From positions 1-51,162 of the forward strand of contig CAYZTR010000015.1 of the NCBI GenBank assembly GCA_964481575.1: 51,162 nucleotides of DNA, in the 5' to 3' direction. How positions within the stretch are numbered: position 1 is the first letter of the stretch; each line of letters opens with the position of its first letter. The notes under the pieces are model-generated. The model searched no databases. It had not been told where the DNA came from and worked only from the letters and a program-made list of their open reading frames with translations. Below are positions 32,188 through 41,547 of this stretch, in pieces. The DNA comes from UQRS01 sp964481575. Lineage in GTDB: Bacteria > Bacillota > Clostridia > Oscillospirales > Acutalibacteraceae. The translations under genes and the position numbers were made by a program.

Positions 32188-33084
32188 TTATGGAGTTGGC
32201 GAGGCTTTGGATAGATCTTGCAGCATCACGATACATTCTTTTCGGTATTCCCTTGGCGTGATTCTGTGAAATGTTTTAAAATGCCGGGTGAATACCACCG
32301 GATCATTGTATCCGATTGCATATGCAATCTGCGATATAGTCATATCCGATGTTCTCAATAGATGCTGCGCTTGATTGATACGGCACATATGCAGATATTG
32401 ATAAGGTGGCATTCCGATTTGCCTTTCAAATAACCGTATCAGGTGATATTTAGATAGATGTGTGAGCTGTGAAAAATCCTCCAGGCGAAGTGGTTCCGCA
32501 TAATGATTCCGGATATATTCTGCAAGAGTGGTAATGTCCGAACGGTACAGCTGCTGTGTGACGGTACTGTCATTTGTTAATGAATACAGCATTTCAGTCA
32601 GAAGATTAGAAATGGCATTGCTTTGTGCGGCGTAAGAAAGAACATCTGTCTGATGTGACAATTGATATATTTCTTCCATCAGCTGCCAGAAATATTTCTG
32701 TGACCGTAATTTTGTTGGGGTCAGTTTTGCAAGAAGTGTGTTTTTGTATCCTTCCATGGATAGTGCTCGAAAATGCAGATAGTAAAAGCTCCATGCGTTT
32801 CCCTTTACTGTGCAGTATTCCTGATAGGTGTTGCAGTCAATCAATACCGCGCTCCCTTTTTCTAAAAGACAACTTTGCCCTTTCCAGTACATCTTTCCGC
32901 AGCCATCGTCGGTTGCTATCAGTAAATAGCTGTTAAGGTTGTCCCGCTTTGTATAATAAGTATCATTGTTGATATATTTGCCGGAGTCTGTACAGTGAAA
33001 AGGAAAGGACTGGGCAAATGTGTTTGCGGTGGGTGAATACCAGCTATAGGAGCCGGGTAATAAATCCATTTGATATTCCAGCAC
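32188..33084 (-). CDS. AraC-family transcriptional regulator
   Basis: A 298-residue activator: N-terminal cupin-like sugar-binding domain (about 1-150; SYLLIATDDGCGKMYWKG, CLLEKGSAVLIDCNTYQEY, WSFYYLHFRA) and C-terminal double helix-turn-helix (about 195-290; RLEDFSQLTHLSKYHLIRLFER and ISQIAYAIGYNDPVVFTRHFKTF, then TPREYR). The frame begins with ATG at 33105, but that ATG lies 1 nt after the -10 TATAAT, before the expected transcript start; the GTG at 33084 with AAGAGGTG just upstream is therefore the likely start. It faces away from the dockerin gene cluster and is separated from it by 605 bp, so it is a candidate regulator of the cluster; the actual effector sugar is unknown. Confidence 0.85.
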   Translation of the reverse strand: MLEYQMDLLPGSYSWYSPTANTFAQSFPFHCTDSGKYINNDTYYTKRDNLNSYLLIATDDGCGKMYWKGQSCLLEKGSAVLIDCNTYQEYCTVKGNAWSFYYLHFRALSMEGYKNTLLAKLTPTKLRSQKYFWQLMEEIYQLSHQTDVLSYAAQSNAISNLLTEMLYSLTNDSTVTQQLYRSDITTLAEYIRNHYAEPLRLEDFSQLTHLSKYHLIRLFERQIGMPPYQYLHMCRINQAQHLLRTSDMTISQIAYAIGYNDPVVFTRHFKTFHRITPREYRKECIVMLQDLSKASPTP

Positions 33085-33106
33085 AGAAAACACCTCTTTT
33101 ATCATT

Positions 33107-33134
33107 ATTATAACAGCTACAAAAGAAATGTCAA
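33107..33134 (-). promoter_or_regulatory. promoter of the AraC gene
   Basis: Minus strand: TTGACA (33134-33129), 16-bp spacer, TATAAT (33112-33107). Its position rules out ATG 33105 as the start codon. Confidence 0.75.
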
Positions 33135-33269
33135 TGTGTGCTTATGCGAGAGCAATTTTGTACTGTTTTATCACAACAACCGTAATTGTTATTTGATGGA
33201 TGTTTTATATAATTAATATATATTTGGAATTCTGGGTTGTTTTCAGGAGAGAAAAACGGAGGGTGTTGG

Positions 33270-33491
33270 ATGGGTATGTTTATATGCCATGCAATTTTCT
33301 GCGGTTTTGCGTCCAGGGGAAAACCATACGTGTATTTGCGTCTCTTATTCGCATCTCTGGAAATCATAAAACCTTTTTGGGCCGTATTTTACGGAAACAA
33401 TCGGTTCCGCATGACCGGGAATGTGGAGCAAATATCCGGAGCATGCTGCCAGGTTGCACCAACATCATTTGTTGGACTTTGGTATGAGTAA
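33270..33491 (+). CDS. possible small ORF between the AraC gene and the first dockerin gene
   Basis: I recognise no family. The 73-residue frame (MGMFICHAIFCGF at the start, GACCQVAP near the end, Cys- and aromatic-rich) has CGGAGGG 6 nt before its ATG and, further up, TTGTTA (33186-33191), 16 bp, TATAAT (33208-33213). This is the only coding signal in the 605-bp gap. The rest of the gap (33135-33185 and 33492-33620) shows nothing. Amino-acid composition is unusual, so chance is quite possible. Confidence 0.25.
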   Translation: MGMFICHAIFCGFASRGKPYVYLRLLFASLEIIKPFWAVFYGNNRFRMTGNVEQISGACCQVAPTSFVGLWYE

Positions 33492-33622
33492 GGTGCCATC
33501 TTTCAGGATTGATTTTTAAAAGCTTATATCGTGTAAAACTTATAAAAGATTGCAGCAATTCGCGGTGTTTGAACTGTGCAGTATCCCGGAAGAAAGATCC
33601 GTTTTTTGTTGCATATTTATCA

Positions 33623-33664
33623 TTGCGGTGATTAGCAAAACATGCTATTATAAACGTGTTAAAT
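33623..33664 (+). promoter_or_regulatory. promoter and operator-like site of the first dockerin GH78 gene
   Basis: TTGCGG (33623-33628), 17-bp spacer, TATTAT (33646-33651). TATAAACGTGTTAA (33649-33662) overlaps and follows the -10 and resembles the cre/LacI-like motif of the other cluster genes, with G for T after the central CG-T. Confidence 0.6.
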
Positions 33665-33689
33665 AAGCGCGAACGGAGGTACATAGGTT

Positions 33690-36600
33690 ATGAAATGTTG
33701 GAAAAAACTATTGAGTTCTTTGCTGACCGGATGTTTACTTTTGGCCAGCCTTTGCCCAGCTGAAGTTGCTTTTGCTGTAACGGCCGGCAGTTTGACCGTC
33801 TGCAATTTGCGGACGGAGCTTTTGGAAAATCCTATAGGACTGGATGTGGAAAATCCCACCCTGTCCTGGGAGAACAAAAGCAGTGAAAATGGCCAGCGGC
33901 AAACCGGGTACCGGATTCTGGCGGCGTCCAGCCAGGCCCTGCTGGATGCAGATACCGGGGATTTGTGGGATACCGGCAAGGTTAGCGATACCGCCTGCTT
34001 TGGCATTGTCTGGGGCGGGAGTCCTCTTACCTCCCGGCAGAAGGTTTACTGGAAGGTTATGACCTGGGATTTGAACCGCAAGGCCAGTGATTGGAGCGAG
34101 ACGGCCACTTTTGAAATGGGTCTGCTGTCCGATGCAGACTGGACAGCCCAGTGGATTGGCCGGGGTGTGGACTCTAATGTGATGATCAATCATTTTGATT
34201 CGGTTACCGCCCGATATGTCCGGCTGCAGGTCCGGGAGATTGGTGGGAATCCCCAGGCTGAAAATCTGAATCGGCTACAGGTGATGGAATGGGAAATCTT
34301 CCAGGGTGATGGGGAGAACCTGGCTCTGGGGAAACCAGCCGCTGCATCGGATGCGCTGAATGCCACCGGCAGTTGGAGCCCTGAAAACCTCACCGACGGG
34401 CAGACTTACGGCGGCAATCATGGATATTCTTCCGGGGTTCTTTCCGGGACTAAGTTGTCCACACCGGTAACTCTGACGGTGGATCTGGGGGCACAGGAAA
34501 CGTTTGACACCTTCCGCTTGTATGCTCGTTCGGATGCGCTGCAGGCGGATGGTGTTACCTGCCCGGATTATCCCAAGGTGTATGATATCCAGGTGTCGGA
34601 CGATGGCCTGTCCTTCCGGACGGTAGAGACGGTGGAGATTACTGATCCACCCAAATATACGGCGGCGTTACCCATCTTTGCCAAAGAGTTTCAGTTGTCC
34701 GGCGATGTGCAATCGGCCCGGTTATATATTTCCGGGTTGGGACTGTACACCGCCACGGTGAACGGCCAGAACGTGGCTGATACCCTGTTTGACCCCAACG
34801 AAACCGATTGGGACACCCGGGTACAATATGTGACCTATGATGTGACCGACTTGCTGCAGGAAGGTGGAAACGGACTGGGCATTGCTTTGGGCAACGGCGT
34901 CTATAATGTAGGTTCCACCCCCGGTCGGTATCAGAAACATGATAACGCCGGTGAACTGAAGGCCATTGCCCAGTTGGAGATTATTTATACCGATGGGAGT
35001 ACCCAACGGATCGTTACTGATAATACCTGGGCTCAGACCACCGGCCCTCTGACCTTCTCCAGCTGGTATGGCGGAGAGGATTATGACGCTACCAGGGAGA
35101 TCCTCAGGTGGGATCTATATGGTACCGACCGTTCCGATTGGGGGCAGGCCGCCAAGGTGAATGCGCCGGCAGGTCAGCTTTGCGCACGGAACACCACCCC
35201 TATCCGCATCACCGATACGGTGACGCCGGTTTCTGTGAAACACCTGGCAAACGGTGCTTATTTGGTGGATATGGGGGTCAATTATGCCGGCATCTATACC
35301 CTGCGGATGGAGACCTCTGCTGCCCACCGGGGTCAGACCGTGACTCTGTATCCAACGGAGCAGTTGAATGCCAGCGGGGACGGTGTGAATCAGGTCTCTA
35401 TGACCAATAACGATTTGCCAATCTATGATTCCTATGTAATGGCGGGTACCGGGGCAGAATCTTTCACCCTGCAATTCTGCTATCACGGATTCCAGTATCT
35501 ATACATTGAGAATTATCCCGGCACCTTGACGATTGCTGATATTACCGGGTACATCGTCCGGGCGGACAATGCCGCTGACGGTTCTTTTGAAACCTCTAAC
35601 GAGACCCTAAATGCCATTTGCCGTATTGTCAACCGCAGCGTGGAGGCCAATATGCAGTCGGTTCTTACCGACTGCCCCGACCGGGAGAAACTGGGGTGGC
35701 TGGAGGTAAGCCAGCTGATGTACTATTCCATGGGTTATGCCTATGATATCCAATCCTGGACCCGAAAGCTGCTCCAGGACATGGCTGATTCTCAATACCC
35801 CGATGGCAAAGTGCCCTGTGTGGCACCCGAATATGTTCAGTTTCCGGGAGATATGTCCAGTGAGGTAAACTGGGGCGGCGCCTGCATTTTAACGGCGTAT
35901 TACTGCTATCAAATGTACGGGGATCTCTCGGTACTGGAAACCGGGTATGATACCATGGCTGGATATGTGAAATATTTAAAGACCCAGTCCAGCGGCGATC
36001 TCATTGATTTTGGGCTGGGGGACTGGGGTTCTTATGATTCTACTACGCCGCGGGGTCTGGTGGTTTCGGCAGCCTATTATTATGAAGTTCAGGCCATGGC
36101 AGAAATTGCCGGCATTTTGAACAAGCCGGAGGAGGCCAAGGCGTATCAGGAATTAGCGGCCAATATCAAGACGGCCTTCAATAAAAAGTATTTCAATGCT
36201 GCTACCTGTGTGTATGGCTCCGGCAGCCAGGCTTCCTATGCCTGCGCTTTATTCTCCGGCTTGGTGCCGGAGGAATACGAGGCGGCGGTGCTGGATCAGC
36301 TGGTAGCGGAGATCGAGGCCTGGGAATGGCACCTTTCCACCGGGGAGGTAGGTCTGCGGCAAATGCTGGTTGTGCTGGGACGTTACGGCCGCTCGGATGT
36401 GGTGTATCGGATGGTGACCTGCATGGATCAGCCTTCTTACGGTTATTTCCTGACCCGGGGCGCCACTTCTCTACCGGAATTCTGGGATATGAGTCAATCT
36501 CAGAACCACTGTATGATGGGGCATGTAGTGGAATGGTTCTACGCCTATCTGTTGGGACTGCAACTGGATACCCCCGGTGGCTCCCATCTGGTGATCCGCC

Positions 36601-38090
36601 CCTATGTGCCCGAGGATCTGGACTGGGTTAAGGGCGCTACACACACGCCTTATGGTATGGCCGCAGTGGTCTGGCAGCAGCTGGCAGGGGATGGGCTCCA
36701 ATTGACGGCGACTGTCCCGGTGGGCGTGACGGCGGATGTTTATTTGCCCTATGGAGAAGATGAAGTCCTGGTGGATGGCCAGGCGGTTACCGGTCAGCGG
36801 GAAGGGGAGTACCTGGTTCTATCGGAATTGGGCTCCGGCAATCACACGATTTTGTGCCCTGGCGTGAAGATTTGTTCCATCTCCGCAAATGTAGAGGAAC
36901 CTATCCTGGAGGTAGGGGAGATTGCCCAGGCGTTGGGCCTTTCCGATTCCACAAGGATCGCAGTGACTGGGCAGACAGCTGATGGTACCGAGTATCGGAT
37001 TCCTTCCGGTAGCCTGACCTTTACAGCCGGTGAATCTGTGTCGGTGGATGATGCCGGAAAGGTCACCGGACTGACGGTTGGTTCCACTACCGTGACGGTT
37101 CAGTGCGGCGATCTGACTACTAAAGTGCTGGTGACGGTCAATGAAACGACGGTTCGGCGGTTGCAGGCAGTTTTTTCCAAGCGGACCCTACATTTTGCAG
37201 GAGATGGGCTGCGATTGTCCGCTCGGGTGGTGACAAATTCCGGCAAAACGGTGGAAGCCGCCGGACTTCCGGATCTGTATTTCCAAACTGTATCGGACGC
37301 AGTAGAAATCCGGGACAACGTTCTTACCTGTCGCTCCATGGCAGCAGAGCAGGCCCAGGTCTCCGTTACCTGGCAGGGGGTCACCTCACCGGATAAAACT
37401 CTGTATCTGGCGGCCGGCAAAAATATTGCGTCAACCGCTACGGTGACGGCTTCTTCCACGGCTGAAGGCGGTCGCAGCTATGCCCCCGCCAGTGTGGTCA
37501 ATGGAGATACCACCGGCAACCGCTGGGAGCATGACGGAGGTTGGTCTTCCGCCACCACGGATGGCAGCGATACCTGGCTGGAGCTGGATTTTGGGCAGCC
37601 CCAATCCATCTCTCAGGTAGAAATTTATATGCTGCAAAATCAATACGCTACCTGTGCCGCTCCGGATTTGACCACTACGGCCACCTCCTATGGTTTGCGG
37701 AATTTCCAGGTGCAGTATTGGACTGGAGAGAGCTGGGAGCTCCTGCCGGGAGGTAGTATTTCTGAAAACATCTATGCCGTGGTGCAGGTAGGTTTCCCAG
37801 CTTTAGAGACCCAGAAGGTGCGGATTTTCATACCCAAGGCAACTGACTACGCCCGGCTTGTAGAGGTGCAGGTTTGGCAGGACGGCATTACTTACACGGA
37901 AGAACCGGTTGAGCCGGAACTGCTGCCTGGAGATATGAATTTGGATGGCACACTGTCGGTTACCGATGTGGTGCTGTTGCGAAAGGCGATTCTGAACAAG
38001 CAATATGAGCAGATGGGTGATTTGAACGGTGACTTCACACTGTCGGTTACCGATGTGGTGCTCCTGCGGAAGGAAATCCTGAATACCTGA
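33690..38090 (+). CDS. secreted multidomain alpha-L-rhamnosidase (GH78) with dockerin
   Basis: Extracellular enzyme removing alpha-L-rhamnose from plant polysaccharide; 1466 residues. Order: signal peptide 1-29 (LLSSLLTGCLLLASLCPAEVAFA region); GH78 N-terminal Ig-like domain 35-150 (LENPIGLDVENPTLSW); an inserted F5/8 type C (discoidin) domain about 165-320; rhamnosidase beta domain 325-560; (alpha/alpha)6 barrel with DCPDREKLGWLE near 661 and TSLPEFWDM near 929; C-terminal beta domain to 1055; two Ig-like (Big) domains 1059-1245; second F5/8 C domain about 1246-1397; type I dockerin 1412-1466 with two calcium loops (DMNLDGTLSVTD, DLNGDFTLSVTD). The barrel motif has Glu in place of the usual GD after W. 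GGAGG lies 10 nt before ATG. First of four dockerin genes. Confidence 0.9.
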   Translation: MKCWKKLLSSLLTGCLLLASLCPAEVAFAVTAGSLTVCNLRTELLENPIGLDVENPTLSWENKSSENGQRQTGYRILAASSQALLDADTGDLWDTGKVSDTACFGIVWGGSPLTSRQKVYWKVMTWDLNRKASDWSETATFEMGLLSDADWTAQWIGRGVDSNVMINHFDSVTARYVRLQVREIGGNPQAENLNRLQVMEWEIFQGDGENLALGKPAAASDALNATGSWSPENLTDGQTYGGNHGYSSGVLSGTKLSTPVTLTVDLGAQETFDTFRLYARSDALQADGVTCPDYPKVYDIQVSDDGLSFRTVETVEITDPPKYTAALPIFAKEFQLSGDVQSARLYISGLGLYTATVNGQNVADTLFDPNETDWDTRVQYVTYDVTDLLQEGGNGLGIALGNGVYNVGSTPGRYQKHDNAGELKAIAQLEIIYTDGSTQRIVTDNTWAQTTGPLTFSSWYGGEDYDATREILRWDLYGTDRSDWGQAAKVNAPAGQLCARNTTPIRITDTVTPVSVKHLANGAYLVDMGVNYAGIYTLRMETSAAHRGQTVTLYPTEQLNASGDGVNQVSMTNNDLPIYDSYVMAGTGAESFTLQFCYHGFQYLYIENYPGTLTIADITGYIVRADNAADGSFETSNETLNAICRIVNRSVEANMQSVLTDCPDREKLGWLEVSQLMYYSMGYAYDIQSWTRKLLQDMADSQYPDGKVPCVAPEYVQFPGDMSSEVNWGGACILTAYYCYQMYGDLSVLETGYDTMAGYVKYLKTQSSGDLIDFGLGDWGSYDSTTPRGLVVSAAYYYEVQAMAEIAGILNKPEEAKAYQELAANIKTAFNKKYFNAATCVYGSGSQASYACALFSGLVPEEYEAAVLDQLVAEIEAWEWHLSTGEVGLRQMLVVLGRYGRSDVVYRMVTCMDQPSYGYFLTRGATSLPEFWDMSQSQNHCMMGHVVEWFYAYLLGLQLDTPGGSHLVIRPYVPEDLDWVKGATHTPYGMAAVVWQQLAGDGLQLTATVPVGVTADVYLPYGEDEVLVDGQAVTGQREGEYLVLSELGSGNHTILCPGVKICSISANVEEPILEVGEIAQALGLSDSTRIAVTGQTADGTEYRIPSGSLTFTAGESVSVDDAGKVTGLTVGSTTVTVQCGDLTTKVLVTVNETTVRRLQAVFSKRTLHFAGDGLRLSARVVTNSGKTVEAAGLPDLYFQTVSDAVEIRDNVLTCRSMAAEQAQVSVTWQGVTSPDKTLYLAAGKNIASTATVTASSTAEGGRSYAPASVVNGDTTGNRWEHDGGWSSATTDGSDTWLELDFGQPQSISQVEIYMLQNQYATCAAPDLTTTATSYGLRNFQVQYWTGESWELLPGGSISENIYAVVQVGFPALETQKVRIFIPKATDYARLVEVQVWQDGITYTEEPVEPELLPGDMNLDGTLSVTDVVLLRKAILNKQYEQMGDLNGDFTLSVTDVVLLRKEILNT

Positions 38091-38108
38091 GCTTGATAAA
38101 AACGAAAG

Positions 38109-38146
38109 GACGCTGCCTCTTGTTGTTTTACACAAGAAGCAGCGTC
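38109..38146 (+). terminator. hairpin after the first dockerin gene
   Basis: GACGCTGC (38109-38116) pairs with GCAGCGTC (38139-38146), inner CTTGT/ACAAG helix; followed only by TGGATTT, so the T-run is poor. Confidence 0.55.
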
Positions 38147-38183
38147 TGGATTTGTGCGTGGAGTAGAAATTTGATTTTTCACA

Positions 38184-38238
38184 TTGACTTTTTTTAGAAA
38201 ATGTGTTAATATTTACACGATAAATTTAATCGTTTTAA
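38184..38238 (+). promoter_or_regulatory. promoter and cre/LacI-like operator of the LGFP dockerin gene
   Basis: TTGACT (38184-38189), 17-bp spacer, TAATAT (38207-38212). TTTAATCGTTTTAA (38225-38238) is a near-palindrome centred on CG, about 19 bp after the -10. Confidence 0.7.
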
Positions 38239-38297
38239 GCTTTGCAAATTTTGCCAGGCGAAAATGATTAAATGCAAATATTAAAGGAGGAGTTTTC

Positions 38298-41270
38298 ATG
38301 AAACATACGAAAATGTCCAAGGTCCTGGCCTTTGTATTGGCGTTGACCCTGGTCATGAGCACCTGTGCCTGTATCCTGACGGCTTCGGCGGAAGGTTCGC
38401 CTAAAACGTCGGTTCTGGATGTACCTAACACGGTTGCAGGTGCCAATTCCCCGTCAGCTACCAGCGGCTTTGACGGCGTGTCTATCAACGAGGAGGGCGC
38501 GGCCTATGCCAATAGCTGTGAAATTAAGACCATCAGTCTTGAAAATAGCGGCGCCACCAACTATACCATCACCTATAAGAGTAAACTGGTAAACAAGGCA
38601 GCCGGCTTGGTGTTCGGTACCGATGGGACTAATTTTGTTATGTGCCAGTTCAACAACAACCCCAGTGAGACCAATGGCGCCCAGCTGGTGTATCGTCCTC
38701 ATACCTGGGTGAACAACGGTGCGTCTTGTCTGACCACCTTAGATACCGGTTTGACGGCAGAGGATGCCGTAAGCTGGAACTCCATTGTAGTGCAGGTGAT
38801 CAATAATGGGGGCGGAAATGCTACCATGAAGGTTTCCATTAATGGGATTGCCATGGAAGATCAGACCATTCCTGCTTCTGTAGCTACCCTGAATGTTCTG
38901 GGTTTCCGTGCAAACCAGCAGGCTGCTGAGGCTGCTTGTTTCCAAGACATTAAAGTTATGAATGACGACAATGACGCTGTCATTTATGAATCAGATTTCG
39001 GTCTGCCCTCTGTTTCTGAGCTGCCTGGTACCTGTGAGTCAGATGCTACCTTCGATTGGAACACGGACGGTCTGACTCCCGATTTCTGGATGGAACCCGG
39101 CGGCAGCGGCGCCACGATTACTTTTGATGTTTCCGGTTATACCTTTAATAAGTTCTCCGGTACCATCGGCTTCTGCTCCAATGCAGTTGCAGATTCTATG
39201 GCTGTAGGCGACTATATCGGCATTTTTGCTGATGGTATGCTGATGACCAGCACCAAGGGGCTGTCAGCAGAAGAACCCTTCCAGAATTTTGACGCTGTTC
39301 TGCCTGACGGTACCCAGACGGTTATTGTGAAGGTGTTCAATGTGGATGGTAATTGCCACAATGATCACGTGAATTTCTTTAATAGTTATTTTGAATACGA
39401 TGGTAGTGTGGCTGAGTTGGATCAGGATGTGCTGAAGGTCAATACTTTGATTTCTGCTGCCACTTCTGTGGACACCTATAAGGCGGGATCTTCCATTGAT
39501 GCTGCGTTGGAGGCTTATGAGACTCTGTCCGAAACCCAGAAGGCGCAGGTTGTCGGATATGACAGACTGCTGGAGGTTCAGGAAGCCTATGACAAGCTGG
39601 CAGATGATGTCAATGTAACTGTAACCGGCTGGTCTTCCAAGAATGACCGGCAGGAGTGGCTGGCTGGTGCGGAAGCCGATGAAGTTTACAAGCAGGCTAC
39701 CCTGGATGCCATTGCTGATGAAATCAAATACGAATATGCGAAGCGGGCCTATAAGTTGGGTGATCTGGAGGCCACTTATACGATTGACGAATGGACCATT
39801 GTTTATCTTGCCTTTGGTCTGCGGAGCCTGAATTCTCCCGAAAATGTAGCTTCCTCCGGTGTTTACGGCGGTGGCGCAGGTGTTTATTCTCCTTATGCCG
39901 GAACGGCCTTTGCGGTATATGAATACTTTATTGCAGACCAGAACTGGAACGAAGTTGCTATGTCCAACACCTTCACCTATAACGGTAAGGTCTATCAGGT
40001 TTACAATATGTATACCAAGTCCCGTGACGTCAATGGTACTTCCATCACTCGAGATGCGAGCATCAAGATTGGTGATACCGAGAAGAACAACTCCTTTGCC
40101 TATGCCTATGCCATGTATAATCAGACCCACAAGTGGGAGGGTTTGAATGTAGGTATTCCGGTTTCTGCCGTGCAGACCGATGGTGATTTCCTCTATCAGG
40201 ATTTTGAAGGTCCGGACGGCGCAGCCAAGATTGTGAACACCGCTGACAGAGTGGCTGCTTTGGATGTTGCCGATCCTGCTTCTTATGTGGAGAATACCGC
40301 GTATGTTCTGACCGATGCGGCCTGGGACGCCGCAGTGACTTTTGCTGAGGTTGATACTGTGGCTGCTGTTCTGACCAAGACCGGTTTGCCCACCTCTGAC
40401 TTGGTGAACGGAATCCAATATTTTGAATACGGCTTCTATCAGGACGGCGTATTCGAGGAGTACGGCGACGAAAACGCCTATGTGAAAGTAGTTAACAAGA
40501 TTTCCAATCTGCCCACAGCGATTGATGCTCAGAATGCTGCTAATGCCGAAACATTGATTGCTGAGGCTCGCGCGGAGTATGATGCCTTGGACGAAGCCCA
40601 GCAGGCAAAGGTGACCAACTATGCCGACCTGCAGGCTGCAGAGGCTCTGTTGGCAACCTACAAGACCGATCTGGTTGCTGCGACTGATGTTATCGCATTG
40701 ATTGATGCCATCCCCGCCGAGATTACTGCAGAAGATGTGGAGAAGGTCACGTCTGCCCGGGAGGCGTATGACAAGCTGACTGCTACTCAGAAGGCCATGG
40801 TGACCAATTCTGCTGATCTGACCGCCGCAGAGGTGGAGGTTGGTAATCTGCAGGATAAGCAGGCCGCTTTGGAGGTCATCGAGATGATTGCTGGCCTGCC
40901 CTCTGAGGAGGATGTTCGGGCTATGGATGCGGATGCGTTGCAGGCCGTACTGGATACAGTGCAGGAGATCTGGGACGCTTATGATGCTTTGACCTTTAAG
41001 CAGTCCAATTATGTGGACGATGCTTCTTATGAAACTCTGGCTACCATCGAAGATCTGGTCAACGAACTGCTCCATCCTACCGAAGAGGGGCTTTTGGGTG
41101 ATCTGAACAATGATGGTAACCTGTCGGTCACCGATGTGGTGTTGTTGCGGAAAGCCATCCTGAATGGTGATACTGTGTCAACAGTTCCCCTGGGTGACAT
41201 GAACGGCGACGATTCCCTGAGCGTTACCGACGTAGTGCTTCTGCGGAAAGCCATTTTGAATCAGGGTTAA
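38298..41270 (+). CDS. secreted non-catalytic dockerin protein (LamG-like, LGFP-like and helical repeats)
   Basis: A 990-residue exported protein with no visible catalytic domain. Order: signal peptide 1-31; concanavalin/LamG-like domain about 45-225 (NYTITYKSKLVNKAAGLVFG); beta domain about 235-372 resembling NPCBM-type sugar-binding modules (ATITFDVSGYTFNKFSGTIGF); helical repeat about 380-438; a region 440-640 that looks like LGFP repeats (GAGVYSPYAGTAFAVYEYFI, GIPVSAVQTDGDFLYQDFEG); three more helical repeats at about 734-790, 792-853 and 854-928, each with AR-x-x-YDALx-x-xQ-x-x-V-x-N-x-x-x-L-x-x-AE; type I dockerin 934-990. LGFP modules are known from cell-wall proteins, so attachment of the complex to the cell or to substrate is a plausible role. 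AAAGGAGG precedes ATG. Ala/Asp-rich and clearly expressed from its own promoter. Confidence 0.8.
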   Translation: MKHTKMSKVLAFVLALTLVMSTCACILTASAEGSPKTSVLDVPNTVAGANSPSATSGFDGVSINEEGAAYANSCEIKTISLENSGATNYTITYKSKLVNKAAGLVFGTDGTNFVMCQFNNNPSETNGAQLVYRPHTWVNNGASCLTTLDTGLTAEDAVSWNSIVVQVINNGGGNATMKVSINGIAMEDQTIPASVATLNVLGFRANQQAAEAACFQDIKVMNDDNDAVIYESDFGLPSVSELPGTCESDATFDWNTDGLTPDFWMEPGGSGATITFDVSGYTFNKFSGTIGFCSNAVADSMAVGDYIGIFADGMLMTSTKGLSAEEPFQNFDAVLPDGTQTVIVKVFNVDGNCHNDHVNFFNSYFEYDGSVAELDQDVLKVNTLISAATSVDTYKAGSSIDAALEAYETLSETQKAQVVGYDRLLEVQEAYDKLADDVNVTVTGWSSKNDRQEWLAGAEADEVYKQATLDAIADEIKYEYAKRAYKLGDLEATYTIDEWTIVYLAFGLRSLNSPENVASSGVYGGGAGVYSPYAGTAFAVYEYFIADQNWNEVAMSNTFTYNGKVYQVYNMYTKSRDVNGTSITRDASIKIGDTEKNNSFAYAYAMYNQTHKWEGLNVGIPVSAVQTDGDFLYQDFEGPDGAAKIVNTADRVAALDVADPASYVENTAYVLTDAAWDAAVTFAEVDTVAAVLTKTGLPTSDLVNGIQYFEYGFYQDGVFEEYGDENAYVKVVNKISNLPTAIDAQNAANAETLIAEARAEYDALDEAQQAKVTNYADLQAAEALLATYKTDLVAATDVIALIDAIPAEITAEDVEKVTSAREAYDKLTATQKAMVTNSADLTAAEVEVGNLQDKQAALEVIEMIAGLPSEEDVRAMDADALQAVLDTVQEIWDAYDALTFKQSNYVDDASYETLATIEDLVNELLHPTEEGLLGDLNNDGNLSVTDVVLLRKAILNGDTVSTVPLGDMNGDDSLSVTDVVLLRKAILNQG

Positions 41271-41300
41271 GTACACTGGGATTTTGAAGTCCGGATAGAT

Positions 41301-41344
41301 AAGGCGCCCTGGTGGGAAATCACAGTTTCCCACCAGGGCGCCTT
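41301..41344 (+). terminator. perfect 19-bp hairpin without T-run
   Basis: The arm at 41301-41319 (AAGGCGCCCTGGTGGGAAA) pairs perfectly with 41326-41344; loop TCACAG. The next bases are AGGGCATATC, so there is no T-run; T-rich sequence begins only about 15 nt later. Confidence 0.7.
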
Positions 41345-41466
41345 AGGGCATATCATATTTTATTTTTATGGAAAGACATATTGGTTTGGCCGTGAACACC
41401 GTGTCTGGCGCTTTTCGGTGGATTTACCATCTTTATTGATCAAGTTTGCTGTTTAAAAAATGAGGA

Positions 41467-41517
41467 TTGACAAAACTTTGGTAATATGGTACAATCTACT
41501 TGATTTAAACGTTTCAA
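41467..41517 (+). promoter_or_regulatory. promoter and cre/LacI-like operator of the esterase gene
   Basis: TTGACA (41467-41472), 17-bp spacer, TACAAT (41490-41495). TTTAAACGTTTCAA (41504-41517), centred on CG, lies about 15 bp after the -10. Confidence 0.75.
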
Positions 41518-41547
41518 ACATATGCGTTTAGAAAGGGGTCTTTTTTG

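Noticed and set aside
39264..41075. A 603-codon open frame on the minus strand inside the LGFP dockerin gene
   Set aside because: It is antisense to a protein with signal peptide, repeats and dockerin; the translated sequence is Ile/His/Gly-rich without any domain, and it has no ribosome site.
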